A stretch of DNA of 64,000 nt from Tenrec ecaudatus (lineage: Eukaryota > Chordata > Mammalia > Afrosoricida > Tenrecidae): positions 128,446,937-128,510,936 of the forward strand of contig NC_134538.1 in the NCBI RefSeq assembly GCF_050624435.1, given 5' to 3'. Made by a program: the position numbers and the translations under genes. The notes beneath the pieces are model-generated. The model saw only the letters and a program-made list of their open reading frames with translations. It searched no databases and was not told the DNA's origin. Positions 23,735 through 35,629 of this stretch are shown here, in pieces; within the stretch, counting starts at the first letter, position 1; the number at the start of each line of letters is the position of its first letter.

Positions 23735-23925
23735 GCCATTCTGGGGACTAGGCAATCAGCTGCTAACACAAGGTCAATGGTTCAAACCCACCAGCTGCTC
23801 CATAGGAAAAACAAGATGCTGTCAGGTCCTATACAGATTTGCCCTCTCAGAAACCCTCTCTTTAGGGTTGAACTGAGCCTGATTTGTTTCTGAGCCTGCA
23901 ATGGGTTTGGCTTGACAATGGATTT
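23735..23925 (+). mobile_element. AfroSINE (diverged)
   Basis: 'ctgctaacacaaggtcaatg' and 'caaacccaccagctgctcca' give the head and middle; the tail ends in 'gcaatgggtttggcttg'. Confidence 0.75.
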
Positions 23926-25285
23926 CATTGGTTTTTGTCATCACAGCATCTTCACCTGGTCTCACAACATCTTCACCTGGCCAAGGACTCAGGTGTCCAG
24001 AGCTGCCTGGTGTTAACTGGTCAGTTTCTTTATTTCTAGTCTTCTCATTTCTCTTCCATCCCAGATTTGCTCTGTGTGTGTGTTCGTATGAGTTCCTGTT
24101 TAATTGTGGGATGTATACAATTTGTGATGTGTTTACTCTGACAGTTAATTGTTGACAGCACCGGAACTCCCACTCGATCCTTATAGCTTTAGCTTCAACA
24201 ACCGAAAGAAGTTTCGGTAACGGTGTCTGTTAGTGGAGAGATGCATTTGAGCCTCAAATTTCCCATCCCTTTCCCAAGCAAAGTTCTAGGTCTTTAAAGG
24301 CTGTCAGCATAACAAATTTGAAGCTACTTTCAAGAAATAAACAACTTAGGTCTACATTAACAGGGTGCTGCGCAGGCTTCAAAGACAGTTTTAAATCTAG
24401 GCAGAGCAGCATTTGCCCGGTTAATGTGTGTTCTGATTAATTAGGACTCAAACTATTTACATGCGAAGCAATCAGGAATCTATGAACAACATTTCTAAAT
24501 GGGTGACATTTAAATAACTTGGATAAAAAGACAATCACAAGATCCATGAGCCTTCCTTATAAGACCCCTAACATTTTGGAAACAGTATATTTTAATTGGC
24601 CTTCCTGGCTTCGGTAGACCTAGCAACCTAGTCCCTTTTAAACTAAAGGTTAGGGTATAGCATAGCTTAAAGAGTATTTACTTGTTACACTGCCTAGATG
24701 TTATTATGCAGCATTTTAAAAGATAACTTTTAGTGTCATGTGTAGAATTCTGCATTTTTCCATAAGGCAAAGCTGATCACTTCTAACAACATACAAAATG
24801 TAATCTTCAAAACCCCCTTTTTATATAATAAAACATATTGAAACATAGATAAAAACTAAAAGCAAAACTATACGCAGCTTTACTAGTTACAATGAAAATA
24901 CAATAAATGGCATATGTTCAAACATGTAAGTATGTGATGGGATGTGTTTAATATACCTATACATCTTCGCTGCAGTCAAGCCTGGGCACACATATTCCAA
25001 CTTTTCATGTCCCTTTGTAATCAGTTTCTCACCCTCATTCTCTTCTGCCGGCCTTTCTGCTATCATCCCCCATCCACAATTAAATAATTGACCTCTTAAC
25101 ACAAGACTGTCCTCTGTGCTCAACATAATTAATAGAAACTCATAAGAATCCCAGCCACAGGTGGGGCTAGGTGAACTCAAGGATGCCTGACTTTGAGCAG
25201 GTCTTGGCCAGCCAGCCAACAGGAGGGTTATTCCAGTCTAAGGGTGGAAATAAGTCAATAATACAAACAAGACACGAGCATGAAG
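23926..25285. other. unassigned sequence
   Basis: No family recognised. The 110-codon minus-strand frame at 24887-25219 has no domain I can name. Confidence 0.5.
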
Positions 25286-25289
25286 CAGC

Positions 25290-25490
25290 CACTTCCAAAC
25301 TTGCTAAAGGCCCGAAGTTTGCACCCTGATTCCATGCTGGTCTACATAGGAATCACTGATGGAGCATCATAAATGCTGCCTTCTGAGTCTCATCTCAGAT
25401 CAGTTAATTCAGAATCCCTGGTAGGGGAGCGAGCCTTCAGAAGCCTCAGTATTTAAAACTCCCAGGTGACACTGATGCTCATACTTTTAT
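25290..25490 (+). mobile_element. MER5A-type hAT-Charlie MITE
   Basis: Order of motifs fits MER5A: 'cataggaatcactgatggag', 'aattcagaatccctggtag', 'gagccttcagaagcctcag', 'ctcccaggtgacactgatgc'. Both termini are worn. This family is shared by placental mammals, so it is older than the AfroSINEs around it. Confidence 0.7.
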
Positions 25491-25518
25491 TCATAATTAA
25501 GAGTTCCTTTGGGGATTC

Positions 25519-25740
25519 AGGAGCCCTGGTGGTATTGTGAGTGATGTGTTAGGCTGCTAACCACAGGTCAGAGGTTTGAAACTACCAGTCACTCTGTGGG
25601 AGAAAGATGGGTCTTTCTATTCTTATAAAGAGGTACAGTTTTGGAAAACCACAGGAGAATTTCTACCTTGTCCTACAGGCTCTACATGCATCAGAATTGA
25701 CTCGATAGCAGTGAGTTTGGTTTTAATATTTTGGGTTTGG
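25519..25740 (+). mobile_element. AfroSINE
   Basis: Head 'aggagccctggtggtatt', 'ctaaccacaggtcagaggt', centre 'tacagttttggaaaaccaca', tail 'agaattgactcgatagcagt' and a GTTTGG-containing end: a complete copy. Confidence 0.9.
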
Positions 25741-26222
25741 AGAGTCGTTCTCAGGTTTTATTTTTTAAATGATTCATCCAGCATTGTTCATTTCATATCT
25801 CTGTTACCTCTGTTCTGATCAAGTAATAGTCAACAGATGCTTCTATAAAGAAAACAGAATGGTTATTGCTTACATATAGTTGTGATTGATGTTTTTGTTT
25901 TAAACACTCTGCATCTGCTAATAAAGCTATTGTGTTTTATTCGTTTTATCCTGCAGTTCATCGTCTCCAGACTTACATCTTTCACTTACACCAGATATCA
26001 GCACTGTGACCTTCTGAGAAACCGGCATGGAGAATGGTGAGTTTCTTCAAAATGTGCTTCAAAAATTTGTTATAAATAAATGTTTACATATAAAGCAGGG
26101 TTGCTTTGGTTGCAATTTCTTCTACAATTCCCAGCCAAATACAAATGCTATGCTGTAATTCTCTGGAGGAATGACCCCAATGATGTCTTCATGTCTTCAC
26201 ATATATGTGTGTTTCACATGTA
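25741..26222. other. unassigned sequence
   Basis: No feature recognised; AT-rich. Confidence 0.5.
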
Positions 26223-26224
26223 TG

Positions 26225-26485
26225 TGCAAGTAGAAAAGCGAGTAAGAAAGTCTGAAGAATTGATGCATTTGAACCCTGGTGTTACGAAGAATATGGAATG
26301 TATCATGGACTATGAGAAGAACAAGCAAGCTTGTCTCAAAAATTACAGCAGAATGCTTCAGAGAAGCGACATGTTGATACCTTGTGTCATGTATTTTGGA
26401 TGTGCGGGGGTTGGGGGGGGGAACCAGTCCCTGGAAAAAGACATTGTTTTCGCAACGCAGCCTGTTAGGCAGCAGCGCTGAAAGT
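26225..26485 (+). mobile_element. RTE LINE C-terminal fragment
   Basis: Matches the RTE C-terminal region: 'gaagaattgatgcatttga', 'gaatgtatcatggac', 'cagaatgcttcagag', and 'aaccagtccctggaaaaaga'. It is part of the 133-codon open frame 26080-26481, which is therefore transposon-derived. A short (AGGCAG)n run follows at 26501-26523. Confidence 0.75.
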
Positions 26486-26644
26486 AAGGCAATTAATGAG
26501 GCAGAGGCAGAGGCAGAGGCAGAAAGGAGAGTGACAGTGCTTATTGAATACTAGTTCTCAAGGAAAATGGATCTTATTTGACAAGACTTGTCCACTAAAA
26601 CAATAGGCTAAGGAATGATTTTATTAAAAAGGGGCCTTGGGAGT

Positions 26645-26680
26645 GTGTGTGTGGTGTGTGTGTGTGTGTGTGTGTGTGTG
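26645..26680 (+). repeat. (TG)n microsatellite
   Basis: GTGTGTGTGTGG then an uninterrupted TG run to 26680. Confidence 0.95.
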
Positions 26681-27418
26681 ATGGGTTTCTAATAAAGAAT
26701 GAAAGTTACTGAAGGAAAAACCCATCAAGATCCTTAGGAAATGCATAAATTATTTAATGTCACATCTAGACATACATACTTTTGGACTCCTTCCTCAGTG
26801 ATATCTCTGATAGGATCATATCTATCAAGGAATCCAATCAACACAATTATTATTCAAATGTACATATCACACACTAAAGCTAGTGATGAAAAAATCGAAG
26901 AATTCTACCAATAACTTCAGTTTGAAATTGATCAAAAGTGCAATCAAAATGCATTGATAATTATTGGTGAATAGATGCAAAATTCAAAAACAAAAAAGAA
27001 GAAAAACATGGCAATATTTAGAAAATTTTTTCTTGAGATGGCATGATAGGATTTTGAAAGATCAACAGCGTTTTCATAGAAAATACATTTTCTTGAACAA
27101 CACAGGGACTTTAAATAGACTTCTCTAGAGAGAATACACAGAAATCAAATTGGCCACATCTGTGGGACAGACCTCTTAATGTCAATAGCTACAGTGAGGG
27201 CAGGGGCTGACTGGAAATGACTACCACATGCTCATATCTAAGTTCAATCTGAAGCTGAAGAAAATTGAAACAATTGTATGAGAGCCAAAATATGACCTTG
27301 AGTGTATCCCATCAGAGTTGGTGAACATTTCAAGAACAAACCTGCTGCTTAGAACACTAATAACGTAAGACCCAAGGAGGGAGCTGTGGGATGATACCAC
27401 GAACATCATACACGATCC

Positions 27419-28000
27419 TTAGAATAAAATGTAGTATTTTATTTAATCTACCTTTAGATCTATTTAAAATTTATTTCAGTTGAAAATGCAAAGGTGAAAG
27501 GGAAATACACCTGGGTTAACCTCCAGTAAATCCCTCGTGACCAGAGGCCAGGGATGTGAACAGCGTTACAGAGCACCTCAGAACACGGATTATGCCAGAT
27601 ACTGTTAGGCTAAATTTTAATATCTTCTCTCCTCTCTGACCCATTTTAAGGTTGTTCCAGTCTAACATTTTTGCTTCATTTTTATTGATTTTTCCTATAT
27701 TTTATTTGATCATTTTTAGTGTTTTTTGTTTTTAGTGTTTGTATGTTTTTCAGTATATGAAATCAAGAATGGGTTAATCTACAGAGATAGTGGTTTGATT
27801 TATGGTTTCATGGGGGAGTAACAGGGAGATTGGGGGGTATGGGGACCTAATAACAGTGAATACAAGAAAGAAGAATGTGTTCCAAAAATGATTGTGGTAA
27901 TGATTATACAATTCTCCTCGATACGGTTGGTTTATTGAATTGTGCGATATGTGATTATGCCTCAATAAGACTTTGAAAATAAAATAAAAATTCAAAAAAT
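27419..28000 (+). mobile_element. L1-like 3' end inserted in the RTE
   Basis: A block foreign to RTE, ending 'cctcaataagactttgaaaa' and an A-rich tail. The RTE word 'gaacatcatacacga' at 27401 and 'gaccatcagacagga' at 28003 are diverged copies of one sequence, i.e. a target-site duplication. The 3' 'attgaattgtgcgatatgtg' section resembles L1 3' untranslated ends. No ORF2 remains. Confidence 0.65.
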
Positions 28001-28275
28001 AAGACCATCAGACAGGAAGAAAGCGAAAGGTCACTAAAAAGACAGGAAAGAAAGAAAAATTAAACTAGATGTTGGAAGACACTCTCAAACTTTTAATCAT
28101 AGAGTAGCTTTAGACAAATGGAAGAAATGATTATATTGAAAAGCTGAACAGAAATTTTCAAAGGGTAGCTTTAAAAAACAAAGTAAAGATTATAATGAAA
28201 TATACAAATACCTTGTACAAAGACATGGCAAGCATATCTTAAACTGAAAGAACTCAATAAAAAATTCAAACCTCA

Positions 28276-30394
28276 CAAAGAAAAGAAAAAGACATGGGTA
28301 GCGGGGGAACTGGGCACTAACCCACACAACGGGAAGGTATTATTTATACCTCCACAGGGAAAGAGGGACCATACTTCAACCCGGAGCTCCAAGACATGAA
28401 TGCAACAGACCGACAGAAGCAGGGAACCATTAGAAATGTCTGAGGGGCCGGCTCAATTCCAAATAGTTGGACAGCCCCACTCCCCATCTAAGAATTCACT
28501 TGAGATGACAGCACTGAAGCTATATCTCAGCAGAGGGCCATGTCTAATCGGAGCACACAGTAGCAGACGAAGGGAGAGAAAGAGAGAGTGGAACACATCC
28601 TGGTCTACCAAGCCCTGAGGATGATACTCCTGCTCAGAGCAGCCAAAACACAGATAGGACCATAGAGCCTGTCCCACTGTGAGACATGATGTCCCTCACT
28701 AACCCACAGTGCTATGGGGGACAGCACTGGAGACGCAGTGTGGAAATTGTGCCTGGTCTGACCCCTGCACATTGAGGCAAAACACTAAGGGTATGCAACA
28801 GAACAGCAAGGGGAACAGAGCAACAACCTGCCCAGGGAATAGCAAAAAATAGACTTTGGGGGCAGGGCATGGCACCCCAACAGACTTGACCAGAAAACGC
28901 TCCTAAAGGTCAGCAAACAGACCTTGAATTATTTATAGGCTCTTCGGTTTTTTGTCATTGATTTTTGTGGTTGTTGTTGTTTTGCTTTCTTTTGCTCTGT
29001 CTTGTTTTCGTGTGCATATTAGTATCTCTACAGGTCTATCTAGATAAGATAGGTGAGATAAACAATCTGGAGGAGAAAACAACAGGACTGACAGTTCTCG
29101 GGGGACATGGGAGAGGGGGAGGGAGGGGAAAGGAAGATGGGTGCAACAAACCTAGGGACAAGGGAATAGCAAGTGATCCAAAATTGATGCCAAAGGGGTG
29201 TAGGAGGCCTAGTAGGGGTTGATCAAGGGTAATGTAACCAAGAGAAATTACTGAAACCTGAAAACACTGAACATGATAGTGGGACAAGAAGAAAGTAAAA
29301 AGAAATAGAGGAAAGAAGTGGGAGGCAAAGGGCATTTATAGAGATCTAAACACAGGCATGTGTATATGTAAATATATTTACATATGACAATGGAGAAATA
29401 GATCTATGTGCATATATTTATAGATTTAGTATTAAGATAGCAGATGGACATTGGGCCTCTACTCAAGTACTCTGTCAATGTAAGAACACTTTGTTCTATT
29501 AAACTGGCATTCCTTGATGCTCACCTTCCCGACACAATTGCTGAAGACAAAGCAGATAAATATGAAAATGTGGTGAAGAAAACTGATGGTGCCTGACTAT
29601 CAAAAGATATAGCATATGGGGTCGTAAAGGCTTGAACATAAACAAACGGCCCTCTAGCTCAGAGGCAACAAAGCCTACATGGAAGAAACACACCAGCCTG
29701 TGTGATCATGAGGTGTCGATAGGATCAGGTATCAAAGAACAAACGATCATATTATTGTGAATGAGGGGGAACTCAGAGTGGAGTCCCAAAGTCCATCTGT
29801 AGGCAACTGGATATCCCCTTACAGAAGGGTCACAGGGAGGAGATGAATCAGTCAGGATGCTGTATAGCACTGATGAAGCATAAAACTTTCCTCTAGTTCT
29901 TTAATGCTTCCTCCCCACCACTATCATGATCGTAATTCTACCTTACAAATCCAGCTAGACCAGTGGATGTACATTGGTACAGATAAATGCTGGAAACATA
30001 GGGGATTCAGGACAGATAAACCACTCCAGAACAATAATGAGAGTAGTGATACCAGGAGGGTGAAGGGAAGGTGGGGTAGAAAGGGGGAACCAATCACAAT
30101 GATCTACATATAACCTCCTCCCTGGGGGACTGACAACAGAAAAGTTGATGAAGGGAGACATCGGAGAGTGTAAGACATGAACAAATAATAATAAATATCA
30201 AGGGTTCATGAGGGAGAGAGGGAGGGTGAAGAAGGGAGGGGAAAATAACTGATACCAAGGGTTCAAGTAGAAAGAAAATATTTTGAGAATGATGATGGCA
30301 ACAAATGTGCAAATGCGCTTGACACAATGGATGTGTGTATGGATTGTGATAAGAGTTGTACATGCCCCCAATAAAATGATTAAAAAATTAAAAC
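28276..30394 (+). mobile_element. 2.1-kb non-coding retroposon family, copy D (most complete)
   Basis: About 2.1 kb inserted in an RTE, from an A-rich left flank to 'ccccaataaaatgattaaaa' and an A-tail. No significant open frame in either strand, no RT, and no tRNA-like promoter head seen. Landmarks in order: 'gagcacacagtagcag' (28551), 'ggacagcactggagacgcag' (28720), a TTG-rich stretch (28940-29000), a G-rich stretch (29100-29140), 'gtggtgaagaaaactgatgg' (29570), 'ggttcaagtagaaag' and the tail. It has the single-module form. The A-tail, AATAAA signal and truncated sister copies indicate LINE-driven retroposition. It could be a long L1 3' untranslated region rather than an independent element. 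Confidence 0.85.
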
Positions 30395-31315
30395 AAGTTA
30401 TGATATTAAAAGATTTTATGGACAAAATGTTGAATAATTCTGGTAGAATCAAGGGAAGATTGAAAAACAGAGAGTCATTGTACCACAGATTATTAACTGA
30501 TATTCCACCATTTTAGAAGGTAGCATATGACCAAGAACCAATGGTGATGAAGGAAGAAGTTCAAGCTGCACTGAAAGAATTAGCCTAAAAGAAGCTTACA
30601 GGAATTGATAGAATACAAATAGAAATATTCAAGCTGAAAACATAATGGATATATTCCTCTATGCCAGGAAATTTGGAAGAGACATATTTGGGTGACACAC
30701 TGGACATTATCCATATTTGTACCTACTCCAAAGTTACTCAATAGAATTCTTGAATTATAGAATAAAATAATTGGTATCACGTGTGAGTAAAATTTTGCTG
30801 AAGATCATCCAACAATGGTTGGGTGACAGCAGTACATTGTCAGGGAGCTACCAGAAATTCAGTCTGGATTCAGAACAGAATATGGAACAAAGGATATCAT
30901 TCTGACATCAAATGGATCTTGGCTGTAAGCAGAAAATACTAGAAAGATGTTTACTTGTGTTTTATTGACTATGCCAAGGCGTTTTTGTGTGCATCATAAC
31001 ATAATGTGGGTAGCCTTGAGAAGAATAGGAATTCTAGAACAATTCACTGTATCATGTGCCACTTGCACATGCACCAAGATGCAGTAGTGCAAACACAAGG
31101 CCATCCTGCCTGGTTTAAAATCAGGAAATGTGTACATCAGAGTTATATCATTTCACTGTATTTAGTCTGCATGGTGAGAAAATTAGCAGAGCAGTTGGGA
31201 TAATTTGAATATTCATTAGGCATCAGAATTGAAGGAAGGCATATTAAGAACCTGTGATAACAGAGGATGCAACCTTGCTTGCCGGAAGTGAGGAGGACTT
31301 CAGACACTTGCAGGA

Positions 31316-32270
31316 TGTATGACAGTAGACAGCTCTGTTCTCCTCCATGACACCAAGGGCCCTATGCAAAATCACTCACCTTCACAGCAGCCTAACAGAG
31401 GATTTTATGGTTGGCTTTGACTTGAAAGTTATGTAATATATTTTAATACATGTACTTTATTTGTTCTTGTTGAGATGTCTAAAGGAAAGCAAACTAACTA
31501 AACAGCTTATACGGGTACCATGTAGTGATGTTGCTCACAGTCGTTGAGTTATATAACCATTCTCAACTATTCCGAATTGCTCCTCCTCCCAGAGTGTAAA
31601 TCTTCTGCCACCTCAGGGTTTTATCTAACATTTTGTCAATTTAATCCCTATGAGAGCTCTTAATAGGGCATAATGCTGAAGGTAGACGTTCTTCACTAGC
31701 TTCCTGAGACTATTTTTTGGTTGTAAGTAGATGTATGGGCTATTTTGCTTTAATGGTTAAAGTTAATCTCAGGGCAGTGGTTTTAAGAAGACTTCGGTGG
31801 ATCTTTGTTGTTTAAGATTTACAGATTTTTATAGGGCAATATTCTAAGTAGTGTTTTATTCATATAGTCACCCATTTCACCGGGTGTTAAGAAATGCCCT
31901 GTTGAACTGAAGGGGGATTAGTCCTGTGAAAAGTTCAATTTCTGTAAGTTACATCTGTCTTCTATAACCTGGGCATAAAGAATGTGGATGCCATTTGGAT
32001 GAAACCCACATGAGCTGAGGATCGCAAAGTCAAATGAAAGCCATGTCAACACAACTTACCACCACCTTCAGGACTTTAGGTCCACCGCTCCTGCAAAAGC
32101 AGCAAGGGAAGGAGAGTCACAGAAGCGCCATACAAAAGGAAAAGGGAAGAGGACTCCAGGAAGTCGGCCAGTGGTGGCGCTAAAGACTTAACTTATGGGT
32201 TCCCATGGTGTAAGAGTTTAAGGTCACATCCTCCTCTGAGAAACGGAGTGCAACACTCTCTTGAAATTAG
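31316..32270. other. unassigned sequence
   Basis: No gene or repeat recognised, AT-rich, no long frames. Confidence 0.5.
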
Positions 32271-32304
32271 GTGATCTCTCTGACGGCGGGACCTGCAGCT
32301 GGGC

Positions 32305-32583
32305 ACGGCTGCCTTGACGGGGTCTTTGGGGCCGCTGTGCGGCCTCGGCCTCGCTGCCAGTTGGACGGCACTGCTGTGGGGCAGGTTGCTCCAGCCTCGG
32401 GTGCGGCTGGGGTCCCCGGATGCCTGGGGCCTCCCCACTCTGCAGCCAGCCCAGGGCAAAGCGCGCTGGATGAGTACCAGTACCAGCCGAACAATATCAA
32501 GCGCAAACACAAGCACGGGTGGACCCGGCGTCCAGGTCCTCCTCCGCCGCATGCTCAAGAGTAGAAAGTCGCTGAGTCACTGA
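32305..32583 (+). pseudogene. MRPL34: processed pseudogene of mitochondrial ribosomal protein L34
   Basis: MRPL34 is the mitochondrial large-subunit protein bL34m. The translation from 32314 contains [18 protein letters not shown], then in another frame [18 protein letters not shown], then back in the first frame [19 protein letters not shown] and a stop at 32581-32583. These are the three parts of MRPL34, including the L34 core (NIKRK-KHGW) and its conserved basic C-terminus. The start codon position reads ACG (32305). A 6-bp TACCAG duplication (YQYQ) and a deletion after GW shift the frame twice, so no intact protein is encoded. Local GC is much higher than around it, and no introns are visible, which fits retroposition. 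An AATAAA with an A-rich tract lies downstream at about 33150-33195. The 121-codon minus-strand frame here is antisense. Confidence 0.9.
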
Positions 32584-33195
32584 GGAGCTCACAACCTAGG
32601 AGGCCTCCACCCCAGCATTTCCCCAGCCTGGACCGCTTCTGGCAACCCCTCCCACCCCATTTTGGGTGGAGAATAGGACCATATGAATGTTCTCCAAATT
32701 ATGGGAGGAGCCAAGAAGATTTTGACTGAGACTCCTGGAAGAGAGGCAGTCAGACCTTGCCACATCCCCTTTTTGGATTTTGAATTGGGAAGAACTTGAA
32801 GAGTAACAGGACAGAGGACGGCAGGCAGTGCGACCTCCAGCACCCCCCGGTCTGTTCCAGTTCCTTCTGTTGTAATGGACAAATCACAACGTCTTTGCAT
32901 TTGTTCTATGAATGATTCAAAATGTATCCAAGATTAGATCATCTCAGCTCTTAGCACTCTCAGAATACTTTGGTAATAATTCCTTTAATGTCATTAAATG
33001 TCTATTTGATGTTCACAAAAAAAAGAAAGAAAGAAAGAAACTAGGCGATCGCCCTTGCACAGGCCCTGCTGCTTTACGCTGGTCCCCTTCAGGCCCATGG
33101 CTAGGTATGGTGCGCAGTGTCCTGTTCCCCAGCTTATGGGCCTGGGTGACTAATAAACCAGTGTTGATCTAAAAACAAAAACAGCAATAACAAAT
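32584..33195 (+). other. probable 3' UTR remnant of the MRPL34 pseudogene, interrupted
   Basis: The GC-rich sequence after the stop (to ~32650) and the GC-rich block 33045-33165 ('acaggccctgctgctttacg' then 'gactaataaaccagtgttg') could be one 3' untranslated region ending in AATAAA and an A-rich run. The AT-rich part between, ending in (AAAG)n at 33018-33040, looks like a later insertion. Boundaries are inferred. Confidence 0.45.
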
Positions 33196-33289
33196 CCCCC
33201 AAATCTGGGTTTTAATATCAGCCCTGTATTTTCCCATTTCAATATGCGTTGGAATCAATAGAAAAGGCTATGATATTTGCATATCATCT

Positions 33290-33690
33290 TATTTTATTCA
33301 TGCTGCCATAAGAAAATATACTGCAAGTGGCTGGTTTTTAAGAACAAAAACTTATTGACTTATCGTTCTGCAGTCTAGAAGTCTGGAATTAGGACTGGCT
33401 GCTCCACGGAAAGGTCCGCCTTTGTCTTATTAAAAGAACAAAATAGTAGCTTCTGTCCATCCCTGTATTTCCGGGGGTTGTAAATGCACTTGTCTCCATC
33501 TCCCTTTGGGGTTCTGCGTTTATTCGGATCTTTGTGAGACACCACACATTAGGTAGAGGACCCATGCTACTCTGGACTAGCCTCAAAACTCTTACTTCAA
33601 CAAGGATGCTTAGAACTGCAGGAGTTAGGGCAGGAGCTAGGACTTCCACCTAAATTAGGGGAGCATGATGAAGTCAACACAAGCCTCAAA
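33290..33690 (+). mobile_element. old mammalian LTR-like repeat
   Basis: Starts with 'ttcatgctgccataagaaaa', then 'gttctgcagtctagaagtct', and ends with 'gagctaggacttccacct', the beginning, early block and end of the common mammalian repeat that opens 'tagtttcctagggctgccat' and closes with 'ggttaggacttcaacat'. Whether it is MaLR-type I cannot settle from memory. Confidence 0.55.
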
Positions 33691-35625
33691 CGCCTTTCCT
33701 CTTTTCTGTGGCCTCCACTCTTGTACTTCAGAATCTCCAATGTCTTCAAATTCCTCGTGAGTTCTTCATTTCTGATCCTCCCTAGTTTTCCCCAATCGGT
33801 TTATCCTTATTCTGGATCCCATACTCAAGAGAAAGGCTTAACCCTACGAATCAACTTGATGAAAATAATGAGCTGATCTGAGGACTGGTTGCTAGATAAT
33901 TTTCCGAGTATACTTGTTTAGGTCAATAACTGCCACTTTTGGAATTCATTTCTTCTACGTGGTAATCTACCCTTGTGTTAGCTTCAGCCTATTGTTGATG
34001 ATGTCATGTCCTAAGAGACTGATTCTGGGGTTCTGTTGCAAGCTCATGGGAGAAAAGTTTGTGAACAGATATGCCAGGGCCTGGCCTTTCTGTCACACCA
34101 TGGACACAACTTTACCTTGTCCGTCTGCAAAGGCGCAGTTCCGTTAGCAGCACCACCTTCACTGCCTGTTAAGGAACAGTAGTTTACCTGCTTCGGAGAA
34201 AAATGAAGTATCAGACTGATAGGGAAGGTGAACATCCATGCTTCCCTGTGAATTAGTGCGATCATGTTGTTTTCCCAAGAGCTTCTGAGACGCTGGTGGA
34301 CCATGACAACATTGCTGCTCAAGGACCAAACTTCCATTGGTGAGGCTGCTGAGTTTTTTTTAGCAGCTTGGTCTCTAGATTAAAGATGTAGGAATTGATT
34401 TTTTCTCAAAAGTAAATGAGGTGGTTTTTTTTTTCTTTTCCCAGTTACTCTCAGGTATTTGTTAAATGTGGAAGGTTTTAGAGGAAAAAAAATACATCTC
34501 AGTCTTACATATCATTCACTTTAAATAAGTTCAGAAAGTTTTTCCCCACTGTTTATATTATATACTCATTTCTAAAAGCCAAAATTAGGTTTTAAGTGAT
34601 CCAGAGAAAGGTTATGATTATATTTCTGTGCTTATGAATCACAAGTTAGTCTTTTATATTTTTGGTTTGTTTCTTTTAGGGGAATTGTATTAGCCCATAT
34701 AAAAGTAGCTGTGAGAGAAAACGCTTTCCTTTTGTTTATATGTGTTTTGGGGGAAACATTTACTGCTAGCTCTAAATTGAAAAACTATCCTAATTTTGAT
34801 AAAGTCTGTCAACATGGGAATACTTATTGGATACCTTTTACATAGATAGCACATTGTCTGTGATGGGAAGATGTGACATTTTGCATATAATTATTATTTC
34901 AAGGAACTGGAAAATATAATGGGCCCAGCTATGAAAATGACAGACGCTTCTCACAGTCGTGAGGCTACTATCTTTTTGATGTATGTCGGACCTGGAAAAC
35001 GCCTACAAATTTAAGTATTTGAGGAAGCTTTCAAAATACCCAATTTTTCAACAAGAATAACAGGAATAAAAGCAGAATAAAAATGTTCTAGAAGATTAGA
35101 CACCTAGGTGAATTGATAACTACAAGTGGGTAATACTCTCAATTTTTAAGTTTTCTGACAGCTAAAGGTCTCACAATGTTTATTTTCTGACAAAAGAAAA
35201 GGCACAATTTATCTGAAGAGACAAAGATCTTTTTATGGCACTATACTAAAAAAGGATTGCGTTTCAAAGGACTCTGTGTAGTGAATCTGATAGGGGCTAA
35301 TAAAATCAGCCACAGGTTCACAAACATAGTGAGCCATAGAGATGAGTCTAGTTTGAACTAAAGGACAGATTTATACATAGAATCGAGATAATTATACAGT
35401 TGAAAATATTATAAAATATTCAATGCACTTGAAAGAAATTGAAACAATAAACAAGAGCACAAAAAAACAAGTGGAATTCTCCTCTCTCCAATCTCTACTT
35501 AATCGCATAAGAAATTTCATTTTCACTTTTCTCTTCCCCCTTGTTCTGGCAGTTTTCTTTAAAATGTTGACTATTCTTTTCATACATTCTTTCATTTCTC
35601 AAGTTGGGTAAGATTTCATATCTCT
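33691..35625. other. unassigned sequence
   Basis: No gene or repeat family recognised. The frames at 33914-34147 (plus) and 34044-34337 (minus) overlap and have no known domain. Confidence 0.5.
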
Positions 35626-35629
35626 CTAG

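Larger units (their letters stand above)
26790..31315 (+). mobile_element. RTE LINE, endonuclease to RT, with two nested insertions; 3' part missing
   Basis: Three collinear RTE pieces. 26790-27418 is from the endonuclease region ('gataattattggtgaatag', 'acacagaaatcaaattgg'). 28001-28276 is the linker ('gaaaggtcactaaaaagaca', 'gacaggaaagaaagaaa'). 30395-31315 is the RT domain; its 'tgttttattgactatgccaa' encodes FIDYAK-AF, the RTE catalytic block. An L1-like 3' end (27419-28000) and a 2.1-kb family copy (28276-30394) separate them. Many frameshifts and stops. The 3' end normally kept by LINEs is absent after about 31315, so a secondary deletion is likely. Confidence 0.85.

Noticed and set aside
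24887..25219. 110-codon minus-strand frame
   Set aside because: No domain or homology recognised; chance length in AT-rich DNA without coding bias.
32193..32558. 121-codon minus-strand frame in a GC-rich island
   Set aside because: Antisense of the MRPL34 pseudogene; GC-richness alone keeps it open.
33018..33045. (AAAG)n tract as the pseudogene's own poly(A) tail
   Set aside because: Possible, but a better AATAAA plus A-rich tail lies at 33150-33195 after another GC-rich block, so I favour an inserted element's tail.
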